This document shows positions 1 to 6,807 of a DNA stretch of 14,716 nt, in pieces. The number at the start of each line of letters is the position of its first letter. Position 1 is the stretch's first letter. Under the pieces are notes generated by a model, which saw only the letters and a list, made by a program, of their open reading frames with translations, did not search any database and had not been told where the DNA came from. The stretch lies in NCBI GenBank assembly GCA_964535215.1, contig CAZHST010000066.1, forward strand, positions 1 through 14,716, written 5' to 3'. The position numbers and the translations under genes are program-made. The stretch is from JACQHM01 sp964535215. GTDB lineage: Bacteria > Methylomirabilota > Methylomirabilia > Methylomirabilales > JACQHM01.

Positions 1-498
1 CGTGTACGTCAGGTCGAGCCGGTACGTTCCCGGTTCCATCCCCCACCCCACCTTGATCCGGTAGTCAATGGCCTTCAGGGCCCCAACCTCCACCCCCTTC
101 CCTCGGTAGACGACCTGATCTCCATCTTGGAAGGGGCGGAAGGCCCCATCCCCCTGCACCCGGTAGAGGAAAGACTCGAAGGGAATCAGGGTGCCGTTCG
201 GAGCGGTGATCCCGACAGGTCTCACCATCAGGCTGGCCCCCCTCCGGCTGTTCGTCCAGAGGGTCATCCGGGTCGCCCCCACAAGGTCTATGTACCCCCG
301 CTCGAGATCGGCCTGGGTGAGGGTCACCTGAACGCTCCTGTTCTGGATCTCAAGTTTGACGAAGGCAGGGACCGTCACGGTGACCTGGACATTGGCTGTG
401 GTCGGGGAGGGAAAGGAGCCCCCCAAGGCTCCTTGAGCTGGCAAAAGGGTTGCCCCGAGGATGGTGAGGATCGGAACGGCAAGGCTTAACACCCGCAT
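1..498 (-). CDS. Secreted fimbrial-subunit-like protein (third paralogue), 3' end outside window
   Basis: An open frame of 166 codons runs from ATG at 498 off the left edge. The start is preceded by AAAGGAG seven bases away. Residues 1-26 form a Sec signal peptide (basic MR, then a hydrophobic stretch to AQGALG), so the product is exported. The rest is rich in alternating beta-strand patterns with no membrane segment. The C-terminal half aligns by eye with the protein at 5892-6389 (shared G-x-F-x-P near the middle and P-G-T-Y near the end). That protein stops 13 residues after its PGTY, so this gene probably lacks only a few codons here. The PGTY ending resembles the last strand of spore-coat-U/Csu-type pilus subunits, a family-level inference. 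It has its own sigma54-type promoter at 527-542 and lies downstream of the activator gene. Export is well supported; a structural role in a fibre is inferred. Confidence 0.75.
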   Translation of the reverse strand, partial: MRVLSLAVPILTILGATLLPAQGALGGSFPSPTTANVQVTVTVPAFVKLEIQNRSVQVTLTQADLERGYIDLVGATRMTLWTNSRRGASLMVRPVGITAPNGTLIPFESFLYRVQGDGAFRPFQDGDQVVYRGKGVEVGALKAIDYRIKVGWGMEPGTYRLDLTYT

Positions 499-526
499 GC
501 CCTTCTCCTTTCCGGAAAAGAAGAAG

Positions 527-542
527 GGCATCCAGTGTGCCA
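527..542 (-). promoter_or_regulatory. sigma54 (-24/-12) promoter candidate for the left subunit gene
   Basis: On the minus strand the sequence reads TGGCACACTGGATGCC. Compared with the sigma54 consensus TGGCACGNNNNTTGCW it keeps the whole TGGCAC block and the GC of the -12 element at the correct spacing, with three mismatches (G7 to A, T12 to A, W16 to C). Transcription would start near 517, giving a leader of about 20 bases that contains the ribosome binding site of the gene starting at 498. An NtrC-family activator is encoded immediately upstream (663-2015). Confidence 0.65.
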
Positions 543-600
543 GGAAGAGGGATTGGTCAAAAACTTAAGAAAATCAGGGAGTTACATTCTCAAGGTCAAT

Positions 601-657
601 CCCTGCCCTTGAAAATTCTGCCAGATCGGCAGGGTTTGGGGGTCTAAAAGACTGCCA
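601..657 (-). promoter_or_regulatory. Candidate activator-binding region: repeated TGGCAG motifs and dyad
   Basis: Between the activator stop and the sigma54 promoter, TGGCAG occurs twice on the minus strand (652-657 and 618-623), exactly 34 bp apart and each followed two bases later by TTTT. A perfect 5-bp dyad, CTGCC-N5-GGCAG, lies at 618-632, and CCCTGCC (601-607) pairs with GGCAGGG (628-634). The centre is roughly 85-140 bases upstream of the predicted start, the usual distance for sigma54 enhancer sites. The dyad followed by a short T run could instead be a weak terminator of the activator gene. Confidence 0.4.
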
Positions 658-662
658 CTTTG

Positions 663-2015
663 TCAGAATTTATCCAGGAGGCCATAGGCCTTCAGCCTGC
701 GGTAAAGGGTCCGCTCGGGGATCCCCAGGAGCCGGGCCGCCTGTCTCCGGTTCCCGTTGGTCTGAATCAGGGCTTTCAGGATTGCCTGCCGGATCAGCTC
801 TTCTAAAGGGCCCTGAGCCTCCACGGGGACCTTTTTCCCCTGGAGCCTGATCTGGGGGGGGAGAGCCTCCGGCAGGAGGATCTCGCCCCGGGTCAGGACC
901 ACCGCCCGCTCGATGCAGTTCTCCAGCTCCCGGATATTCCCCGGCCAGGGATAGTCGAGGAGCAAGGCCAGGGCCTCCGGTGAAACCTCCCGGATCCTCT
1001 TCTTCAACTTGGCGTTGTATTTGGTGAGAAAGTGCTCCACCAGGAGGGGGAGATCTTCCAGCCGCTCCCGGAGGGGGGGGAGGGTGATGGCGATCACGTT
1101 CAGGCGGTAGAAAAGGTCGGCCCGGAACGTCCCGGCCTGGACAGCCGCTTCCAGATCCCGGTTGGTGGCGGCAATGATCCGAACGTCTACGCTGATCGGT
1201 TGGGTCCCCCCCACCGGCCGGATCTCCCTCGCCTCCAGGGCCCTGAGGAGCTTCACCTGCATGCTGGGAGGAGTCTCGCCGATCTCGTCTAAGAAGAGGG
1301 TGCCACCATGGGCCATCTGGAAGAGCCCTTTCTTGTCGGCGACGGCCCCGGTGAAGGCGCCCCGGACGTGGCCAAACAGCTCACTCTCCAGGAGGGTCTC
1401 CGTCAACCCGCCGCAGTTTAAGGCGACAAAGGGTTTCGCCTGCCGCGGGCTCATCGAGTGAATGGCCCGGGCCACCAGCTCTTTCCCCGTCCCGCTCTCC
1501 CCCTGGAGGAGGACCGTGCTTTCACTCGCCGCGATCCTCCTCAGGAGGTCGAACAGCTCCTGCATCTTCGGGCTCTTTCCGATGAGGTCGTGAAAGTGGT
1601 AGCGTTTCTCCAGCTCCTGCCGTAAGAGCTCATTCTCCAGCCGGAGTCGTCGCTCCTCCAGGGCCTGGCCGACCAGGTGAAAGAGGGCGTCCCGGTTGAT
1701 CGGTTTGACAAGGTAGCCAAAGGCCCCTTCCTTCGTGGCCTCCACGGCCGACTCGATGGTCGCGTAGGCGCTCATGACGATGACCGTTGGACGCCTGGGT
1801 CGCTCCTTCAGGGCCTTCAGGAGGCCGATCCCGTCCAGGCGGGGCATCCGGAGATCCGTCAGGATGAGGTCGTGGCGGTCCGAGAGGAGGTCAAGGGCCT
1901 CCTGGCCGTCCCGGGCCGTCGTCACCTGGAAGCCTTTTTGGGCCAGGAGATCCCGGAGGAGTTCCCGGGAGGCTTCATCATCTTCGGCGAGAAGGATGTG
2001 GGCTCTCCCCTTCAT
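663..2015 (-). CDS. NtrC-family sigma54-dependent response regulator
   Basis: 450 residues with the full three-domain layout. The receiver has acidic residues D12/D13, phospho-acceptor D54, S82 and K104. The AAA+ domain has Walker A GESGTGKE at about 172-179, the sigma54-contacting GAFTGA loop intact at 219-224 (in the form GHVRGAFTGA) and Walker B GGTLFLDE at 238-245. A Fis-type helix-turn-helix covers roughly the last 40 residues. The protein should therefore be a phosphorylation-controlled activator that drives sigma54 RNA polymerase from a distance. No histidine kinase partner is in the window. The ATG at 2015 has an AGGGAGG about ten bases upstream. The gene lies between the usher-like barrel gene and a subunit gene, with three sigma54-type promoters nearby, which suggests a PilR-like role for this cluster. 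The DNA-binding specificity cannot be read, so the exact name (PilR, ZraR, AtoC type) stays open. Confidence 0.93.
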   Translation of the reverse strand: MKGRAHILLAEDDEASRELLRDLLAQKGFQVTTARDGQEALDLLSDRHDLILTDLRMPRLDGIGLLKALKERPRRPTVIVMSAYATIESAVEATKEGAFGYLVKPINRDALFHLVGQALEERRLRLENELLRQELEKRYHFHDLIGKSPKMQELFDLLRRIAASESTVLLQGESGTGKELVARAIHSMSPRQAKPFVALNCGGLTETLLESELFGHVRGAFTGAVADKKGLFQMAHGGTLFLDEIGETPPSMQVKLLRALEAREIRPVGGTQPISVDVRIIAATNRDLEAAVQAGTFRADLFYRLNVIAITLPPLRERLEDLPLLVEHFLTKYNAKLKKRIREVSPEALALLLDYPWPGNIRELENCIERAVVLTRGEILLPEALPPQIRLQGKKVPVEAQGPLEELIRQAILKALIQTNGNRRQAARLLGIPERTLYRRLKAYGLLDKF

Positions 2016-2073
2016 GGATCCGGCCCTCCCTGAAGCCGGAAGAATCTTACCACAAAGGAGACGGGGAGGGGAG

Positions 2074-4347
2074 CTAGAACCGCCTCCGGATCACCGGTCT
2101 CGGGGGAATTTGGATCAGGAAGGTCTGATCCTTGACCTCCCCTCCCGGTTCGAGAAGGACCTGAACGGAGGGGGAAGGGAGGATCGTCGCCCCCTCCGGC
2201 ACACTGGTTTCATCCACCTGGATCGTATAGGTGCCCCCTTTCAGATTGTCCAGGATGAAGCCCCCCTCCAGGTCGGTGAAGGTTTCGTAGCGTTCCTCCC
2301 CCTTGATCGCCAGGATCCTGACATCCGGCATGCCGGGTTCATCGGGATCGATCTCACCATTCCGGTTCGCATCCTCGATCACCCGGCCGCTGATCCGGCC
2401 CAACACCGCCGCCGGGAACTCGACCCGGGCCCTCCCCTTCGGCTGGACGAGGACCTTCTGACTCGGGGGGCCGATGAGGTCATAGAAGGCCGGGAGCGTT
2501 CGGAGATCCAGCCGGAGGGTGTGCTCTCCTTCCAGGACCTCCTGAAAGGTGAAGAAGCCGTTTGCATCCGTTAGGGTAGAGAGGCCCTCATCCAAGAGGA
2601 TCCTGACCTTCGGGATGCCCTGCCTTCCGGGTTCGGTCAGGACGACGCCCTCGATGGTGCCGAACGGGGGGACCGTGGGGCGCCCCAGGGTCGCTGGAAG
2701 CTGAGGGGGGGTCTCCCCGTATTCGAAGGCTTTGACGAGGCGGAGGAGGGTGCGAACGCTCTCGGTCTCCTCGGCCCGGGTGTACGTCAGCTCCAGCCGG
2801 AGGGAGAGGCCGAACGGGAGGGAGACGTTGAACTTGGAATCGAGGGTGAGCCGGTCCTGGACGGTCCGGGCCAGGCGATCCTGGGTCTCGCTCCAGGAGA
2901 CCTGGGCGAAGGCCTCGAAGCGGGGGGAGAAGCGGTAGCCCAGACCGGCCAGGGAGGTCCAGGTTCTCCTGGTTTCCTCGCCTCTTGTGTCAAAGGTCCG
3001 GACCAGGTCTTGGGCGGCCAGAACGTTGAGGTTCGGGAAGGTACTCGAAAGTTCCAGACGAAAGGTTTCGTTGCTGGTATCCGGCCCCAGGCGATCCATG
3101 GTGAACTCACGCCGATACCGGAACAGGCCCCGGGAGTGCCGAAAGCTCTGGCCCACGTCCAGTTGGCCGGCGATGGTGGTCGCATCCACCGCCCCTGTCC
3201 TCCCCTTCTCCAGGGATTCCCGGTCGGAGGCCTCTCCCCGGAGCAACAGAAAGGTCCGGGTGGGGAGGGTCACACTTCCTCCCAAAAGGCCCCGGGTGGT
3301 TTGGATGGTGACAAGCCTGGGATCACGAGCGACGTTCGTCTGGAAACGCTCGAACGTCCCGAAAAAGGAAAGGACTGGGCTAAGCCGGTAGCTGGTGGTC
3401 AGGAACAGCCCTTCACGGTCCGCGAGCCCGAAACGCCGGAGGAGGGGATAGTTGGGACCGACCCGCTGGTAGTTGGCGTTGAGGAGAAAATCTTCAGAGG
3501 TATAGATGGGGCCGACAATCAAGAAGGAGTCTATTCCTTGCTCTTTGCCCGAAGGGGTCTCAAGGTCATGGAGCGAGAGGCCCGCTTCGCCTTGAAGCAC
3601 AAGGGAGGAGGTCACCCGAACCTGGCCACTCATCAGGAGCGTGCTGTCCTCGCGGATGATGGATCCATCAGGCAGGGGGGCCGAGTCCGCCGTCCGGGTG
3701 AACCCGGCCCCCAGGGTGATCCGGTCTGAAAGCCGGAGGCGGGCTTTCCCCCCGAGGAGGAGCTCCCCGGTGCCCTCCGCGACCTCCCCCAGGAAGCCTT
3801 TCCAGGTCGTGACCTGGCCTCCAAAGATGCGATAGTGCGCCCGCTCCGAACTCACGTCCAGGCGCAGCCCCCTGAAGGGGAGGCTGGGCGGAAAGAAATT
3901 GGCGAACTGCTCGGCGGGGCGGATGAACGGGAACAGGGGGGTCACCGGGGGGAACAGGCGGGGAAACGCGAACGGGAGCAGGAGGCCCTGGGGCCGGTCT
4001 TCCTGGAGGAGGGAGACCGAGGCGGTGGTGTCCCCCACCAGGGCGCTCAAGGTGTGGCGGGGCACCTCCACCCCCTGGAGCTGGAGGAAAAAGCTTCCCA
4101 GCCGGTGGAACTCCGGCTCGTCCGCCCAGAGGAAGGAGCCGTTCAGGATGCCGGCGCCGGGGATGAGCTGCTGAAGGCCGAGGCTGTAGAGCGTCTCAAC
4201 CCGGCTGACCTCTTCTCCTGCCGCCTCCTGCGAGGACGAACGGGTTTCGACCCCCACGGTCATGCCGCCTAACGGGAAGGGCCAGGAGGGCTGGGGGAGG
4301 AGCACCCCACTGAGGAGGACGAGGAGGAAGGAGGCCCCTTCCCTCAT
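2074..4347 (-). CDS. Outer-membrane beta-barrel protein with two C-terminal beta-sandwich repeats; usher-like candidate
   Basis: 757 residues. A signal peptide covers about 1-24 (ending PSWPF). A long middle part, about 160-540, contains many amphipathic strands of alternating hydrophobic residues joined by polar turns, as expected of an outer-membrane barrel. Two related repeats follow. The first begins GTIEGVVL near 560 and carries a T-D-A-N-G-F-F-T-F core. The second begins GRISGRVI near 648, has a calcium-loop-like stretch DANRNGEIDPDEPG, and then T-D-L-E-G-G-F. They resemble SdrD-B or carboxypeptidase-regulatory-like folds. Classical ushers are 800-850 residues and also end in small beta domains, but I do not recognise the conserved usher N-terminal sequence here. 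Its place directly after the chaperone-like gene and two subunit-like genes is the main reason to propose an usher-type secretion role. It could otherwise be an unrelated outer-membrane anchor or polysaccharide-linked barrel. The start at 4347 lies 21 bases after the chaperone stop. Confidence 0.75.
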   Translation of the reverse strand: MREGASFLLVLLSGVLLPQPSWPFPLGGMTVGVETRSSSQEAAGEEVSRVETLYSLGLQQLIPGAGILNGSFLWADEPEFHRLGSFFLQLQGVEVPRHTLSALVGDTTASVSLLQEDRPQGLLLPFAFPRLFPPVTPLFPFIRPAEQFANFFPPSLPFRGLRLDVSSERAHYRIFGGQVTTWKGFLGEVAEGTGELLLGGKARLRLSDRITLGAGFTRTADSAPLPDGSIIREDSTLLMSGQVRVTSSLVLQGEAGLSLHDLETPSGKEQGIDSFLIVGPIYTSEDFLLNANYQRVGPNYPLLRRFGLADREGLFLTTSYRLSPVLSFFGTFERFQTNVARDPRLVTIQTTRGLLGGSVTLPTRTFLLLRGEASDRESLEKGRTGAVDATTIAGQLDVGQSFRHSRGLFRYRREFTMDRLGPDTSNETFRLELSSTFPNLNVLAAQDLVRTFDTRGEETRRTWTSLAGLGYRFSPRFEAFAQVSWSETQDRLARTVQDRLTLDSKFNVSLPFGLSLRLELTYTRAEETESVRTLLRLVKAFEYGETPPQLPATLGRPTVPPFGTIEGVVLTEPGRQGIPKVRILLDEGLSTLTDANGFFTFQEVLEGEHTLRLDLRTLPAFYDLIGPPSQKVLVQPKGRARVEFPAAVLGRISGRVIEDANRNGEIDPDEPGMPDVRILAIKGEERYETFTDLEGGFILDNLKGGTYTIQVDETSVPEGATILPSPSVQVLLEPGGEVKDQTFLIQIPPRPVIRRRF

Positions 4348-4368
4348 CGTTCCGAACGCTCCGGCGGC

Positions 4369-5184
4369 TTAAGGGGTGGCCACCTTCACGGTGGTTTCCC
4401 CCACGACCAGGGCCTCCCCGCCGTAGTCAAAGCGCACCTCCAGGGGATACGTCCCCGGGGGAAGGTTCCCCCTCCAGAGGGTGCGGAACGCCCGCCGACT
4501 CAACGGGAGGACCGCCCCTTCCTCTTCGTTGATCGGGGCCTGGCCGATCACGGTCCCCCGAGCATCCCGGATGGTCAACATCCCTTTGGGCCGGAGGAGC
4601 AGATTCCCCTCGTTGGCAAAAAGGGCCACCACCTCCAGCGGCTCCCCGGGGCGGAACGGGGAGACGGTGAGGCCCACCAGGTCCCCGGCCCGCTTTACCC
4701 CCTGGCCGCTCACGTGGACAATGATGGTGCTGCCGATCTCGGCGCTCAGGGCGGCGCCCATCCCCTGGAGCTTCTCCGGGCGGGTCCTGAAGAGGATCAC
4801 GGCGAGGTACGTCCCTGAGACCTCCCGGGGGACGGTTACGGTGAACCGGATGAGGGTGGTCTCGGAGGGATCCAGCTCGAAGACCGTCGGGTTGACCCGG
4901 ATCCAGGAGGCGGCGGAGCGGGGGGTGCTCCCAGCTTTGACGACGTCGAGCCGACCCTGGACATCCATGGAGAGGTCCATCACGGCGGTCAGGATCCGGG
5001 CCCGTTCCGTCCCCCGGTTCTGAACAGGGATGGCCTCGGTGAAGGAGCCCCCCGGGAGGAGGGTGACCTCCACCCGGGGCAGGCCGAGGCCGAGCCCCAC
5101 GCCGGCCCCGGCCGGATCGGCGCAGGCCAGCAGGAGCAGGGGGAAAAGGGTCCGGCTTCTCAGCACGGCACGAAGTCTCGACAT
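4369..5184 (-). CDS. Periplasmic chaperone-like protein with two Ig-like domains (PapD/WxL-interacting type)
   Basis: 271 residues from ATG 5184. The frame stays open to 5238, but the earlier TTG and GTG starts lack a ribosome site, whereas AGGAG lies ten bases before 5184. Residues 4-30 form a signal peptide. Its core LLLLAC ends at C21, which could be an imperfect lipobox, or cleavage may follow AGAG. Domain 1 begins with a strand pair around VEVTLLPGGS. It contains a W-I-R-V-x-P stretch followed by L-x-P-x-E-x-x-x-I-x-F-x-V-x-V-P, and then GTYLAVILF, the strand order of the first domain of fimbrial chaperones. Domain 2 has ANEGNLLLRPKG and a G-N-L-P-P-G-T-Y ending, as in the second domain of chaperones and WxL-interacting proteins. 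It sits between a subunit gene and the barrel gene, as expected for a chaperone that holds subunits in the periplasm. Family membership is inferred from pattern only. Confidence 0.75.
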   Translation of the reverse strand: MSRLRAVLRSRTLFPLLLLACADPAGAGVGLGLGLPRVEVTLLPGGSFTEAIPVQNRGTERARILTAVMDLSMDVQGRLDVVKAGSTPRSAASWIRVNPTVFELDPSETTLIRFTVTVPREVSGTYLAVILFRTRPEKLQGMGAALSAEIGSTIIVHVSGQGVKRAGDLVGLTVSPFRPGEPLEVVALFANEGNLLLRPKGMLTIRDARGTVIGQAPINEEEGAVLPLSRRAFRTLWRGNLPPGTYPLEVRFDYGGEALVVGETTVKVATP

Positions 5185-5243
5185 TCCGGGACTTCTCCTT
5201 GCCTTCTTTTTCACAAATTCAGGCCGTGAAACCGTCAAGGGGA

Positions 5244-5771
5244 TTAAAGGCTCACCAGCGTGTGGGTGATGGTCGTGGAGTAGCTCCCGGCCGCCTGATC
5301 CGTCGGGATCTGCACCTGGTAGGTCGTTGTGGCGGTCTTCCCGGCCCCGCCGGTCCTGCCATCGGCAGGGGATTGCCAGAAGGCCGTCTCGGTCGTGCTA
5401 AAGACCCCACCGCTTGAATCCTGGATCGTGCCGAAGGTGCTGGTCGAGCTATGCGTAAAGTTGGCGTTCGGAATTGATTCACCGATGGAGGTATCTTGCA
5501 AGCAGGGGTCCTGGTTACACCTGATCCTCACTTCCCACTGGACATTCTTCCGGTTCGACTTGACGGTGGTCGTGACGGTGTCACTCACCGTGTCCCCCGG
5601 ATTGCCGGTCAAGCTGAGGGTGCTTTTGTCCAGGACGATCTCGAACTTCTGGTTCACCTTGGCCGTCACGTTCACCGTTCCACTCGTTTGCGCCATCGCC
5701 ATCTCCCCCCGGAGCAGAAGGGTGGCCAGGATGGCGGCAACCCCGAACAGGAGCTTCATGATCCTTGGCAT
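5244..5771 (-). CDS. Secreted fimbrial-subunit-like protein (second paralogue)
   Basis: 175 residues from ATG 5771, which has a strong AAAGGAGG seven bases upstream and opens a clear signal peptide (PRIMK then a hydrophobic run ending MAMAQ). An in-frame ATG exists at 5891, but a near-perfect sigma54 promoter covers 5875-5890, so that extension would not be transcribed. The mature protein is Thr/Ser/Val-rich and beta-patterned. It has two cysteines five residues apart (C-N-Q-D-P-C) that could form a disulphide. It ends with A-G-S-Y-S-T-T-I-T-H-T-L, which matches the final G-x-Y-x-x-x-x strand of spore-coat-U/Csu-like subunits. It is the gene just before the chaperone-like and barrel genes and has the best promoter of the cluster, so it is the strongest candidate for a major fibre subunit. 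That role is inference. Confidence 0.85.
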   Translation of the reverse strand: MPRIMKLLFGVAAILATLLLRGEMAMAQTSGTVNVTAKVNQKFEIVLDKSTLSLTGNPGDTVSDTVTTTVKSNRKNVQWEVRIRCNQDPCLQDTSIGESIPNANFTHSSTSTFGTIQDSSGGVFSTTETAFWQSPADGRTGGAGKTATTTYQVQIPTDQAAGSYSTTITHTLVSL

Positions 5772-5789
5772 GCTCTCTCCTCCTTTTAA

Positions 5790-5810
5790 GGCTAAAGGTT
5801 GAGGGTTGAG
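5790..5810 (+). repeat. Short heptamer repeat in the leader of the middle subunit gene
   Basis: On the plus strand three seven-base units stand in a row: GGCTAAA, GGTTGAG, GGTTGAG. The run lies in the predicted untranslated leader between the sigma54 promoter and the start codon at 5771. It belongs to the same seven-base class as the longer run at 7226-7268. Confidence 0.5.
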
Positions 5811-5874
5811 TCTCCGGAGCCTGTCCTCAAGGGTGTTCAGGATCCGGACAGCTTTGGGCTTCACCGTATTCTTT

Positions 5875-5890
5875 GGCAAATCCCGTGCCA
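5875..5890 (-). promoter_or_regulatory. sigma54 (-24/-12) promoter for the middle subunit gene
   Basis: The minus strand reads TGGCACGGGATTTGCC, which matches TGGCACGNNNNTTGCW at every defined position except the last. Transcription should begin near 5864, about 90 bases before the ATG at 5771. The element begins two bases after the stop of the upstream gene (5892). It overlaps the false early start at 5891 and so decides the start codon of the gene below it. Confidence 0.8.
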
Positions 5891-5891
5891 T

Positions 5892-6389
5892 TCAGGGGTG
5901 GGAGCGCAGGATAAACCGGAGGGTGGTCTGGTACGTCCCCGGGGGGTCTTCCCATTGGACGGCCAGTTGGAGGTCGAAGCTTATCTCCACCCCCTGGGCC
6001 GGCGTCCTCCCCCCTTCGGCGACCACCCGCTCGACGGTTTTCGAGAGGGGCTGGAACCCCCCCTCCCCCGTCCGCCGAAGCCGGAGCCGCTCGATGGGGA
6101 TGAGGTCGCCCGGGCTCTGAAGATTTCGGAGATCGTCGCCGGCCATGACGGTCAGGGTCCAGTTCCGGTTGCTCGTGACGTGAAAGGTCAGCGAGCGGGG
6201 GAGGGTCGCCACTCCCTGCTGGGGATCAATCCCTCCAAAGGAGACAGCGGCGGTGCCCTGGAGGAGGGTGAGGCGCTCCTCCACCGACGTGGTGACGGTG
6301 ATCGTCTCGATGTCAATCCCCCACGCCGTTCCGGTGAGGAGGGCCACCCCCACGGCCCCTCCCACGATCCCTTTGGCCAAAGGCTTCAT
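5892..6389 (-). CDS. Secreted fimbrial-subunit-like protein (first paralogue)
   Basis: 165 residues from ATG 6389. This start gives a textbook signal peptide: KPLAKG, then IVGGAVGVALLTGT, with cleavage likely after AWG. The frame is open further up. ATG 6467 has a better ribosome site (GGAGGG four bases upstream) but would add 26 residues with charged WDRR ahead of the signal, so I prefer 6389 with some doubt. The mature part is beta-patterned, carries L-T-F-H-V-T-S-N-R-N-W as in other subunit-like secreted proteins, and ends P-P-G-T-Y-Q-T-T-L. Its last 60 residues align with the protein at the left edge (1-498), so the two are paralogues. It precedes the middle subunit gene and its stop lies two bases from that gene's sigma54 promoter. 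Its own promoter was not found; it may be read from pilA or from the small gene at 6520-6717. Confidence 0.75.
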   Translation of the reverse strand: MKPLAKGIVGGAVGVALLTGTAWGIDIETITVTTSVEERLTLLQGTAAVSFGGIDPQQGVATLPRSLTFHVTSNRNWTLTVMAGDDLRNLQSPGDLIPIERLRLRRTGEGGFQPLSKTVERVVAEGGRTPAQGVEISFDLQLAVQWEDPPGTYQTTLRFILRSHP

Positions 6390-6405
6390 GGCCCTCAAAA
6401 GGGCC
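6390..6405 (-). other. Perfect small hairpin directly before the start codon
   Basis: The minus strand reads GGCCCTTTTGAGGGCC and is followed at once by ATG at 6389. The 6-bp arms are perfect complements around a TTTG loop, and the GAGGG that would serve as ribosome site lies in the 3' arm. If 6389 is the true start, the hairpin could mask the ribosome site. If translation starts at 6467 it is only coding sequence. Confidence 0.4.
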
Positions 6406-6519
6406 GGCTGAAGCGCGGTACGCCGATCCCAAAAGGCAAAGCCAATCACTGCGAAAGCCGCCACCATCGTTCCCTCCGGCTCATCAGGGGGAACATCGCC
6501 CGGGTCCGGCCTCCTCAGG

Positions 6520-6717
6520 TTACTCGGGAACCGGGAGCAGGTTGTAAAGGGTTTCAATGATCTCGGCGACCCGGACCGCCTCCCCTTTGAAGCCATGGTC
6601 TTCCAGGGCCTCTTTGAGGGCGGCGAGGGCCCGGATGGCGGAGACTCTCAACCGATAGATCTCCGGGGGGTACAGGGCAGGACGCCCTGCCCCTTCCCGA
6701 TCCTCCTGACCAGGCAT
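6520..6717 (-). CDS. Small helical protein of unknown function
   Basis: 65 residues from ATG 6717, supported by GGGAGGAAGC directly upstream. I do not recognise the family. The sequence has no signal peptide and no membrane segment. The first 20 residues are polar and proline-bearing (ending YPPEIY). The rest is a likely pair of amphipathic helices, with R-A-L-A-A-L-K-E-A-L and A-E-I-I-E-T-L-Y-N-L-L, so it is probably cytosolic. It lies 90 bases after the pilin stop and about 130 bases before the first subunit gene, so it links the pilus operon to the fimbrial cluster. A strong ribosome site and helical content favour a real gene. A regulatory or scaffolding role is possible but not shown. 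Confidence 0.6.
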   Translation of the reverse strand: MPGQEDREGAGRPALYPPEIYRLRVSAIRALAALKEALEDHGFKGEAVRVAEIIETLYNLLPVPE

Positions 6718-6807
6718 GCTTCCTCCCCGTTGCTTCAGGCCCCTGCCGCTCTCTTCTCCCCCCTCCCTGTCAGCGAGAACAGATCCATTCGCCGTTGACC
6801 GGTTTTC

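Noticed and set aside
127..489. Plus-strand open frames opposite the subunit, activator, barrel, pilB and pilM-N genes
   Set aside because: They are long because of high G+C, lack ribosome sites and recognisable domains, and lie opposite genes with strong motifs.
643..653. GTCTTTTAGAC small palindrome after the activator stop as a terminator
   Set aside because: Four paired bases with a three-base loop and no T run are too weak. The nearby CTGCC/GGCAG dyad is listed instead as a possible operator.
6764..6786. TGGATCTGTTCTCGCT on the minus strand before the 65-residue gene, with GG and GC correctly spaced
   Set aside because: Four defined positions mismatch, including the CA of the -24 block, so it is too weak to list as a promoter.
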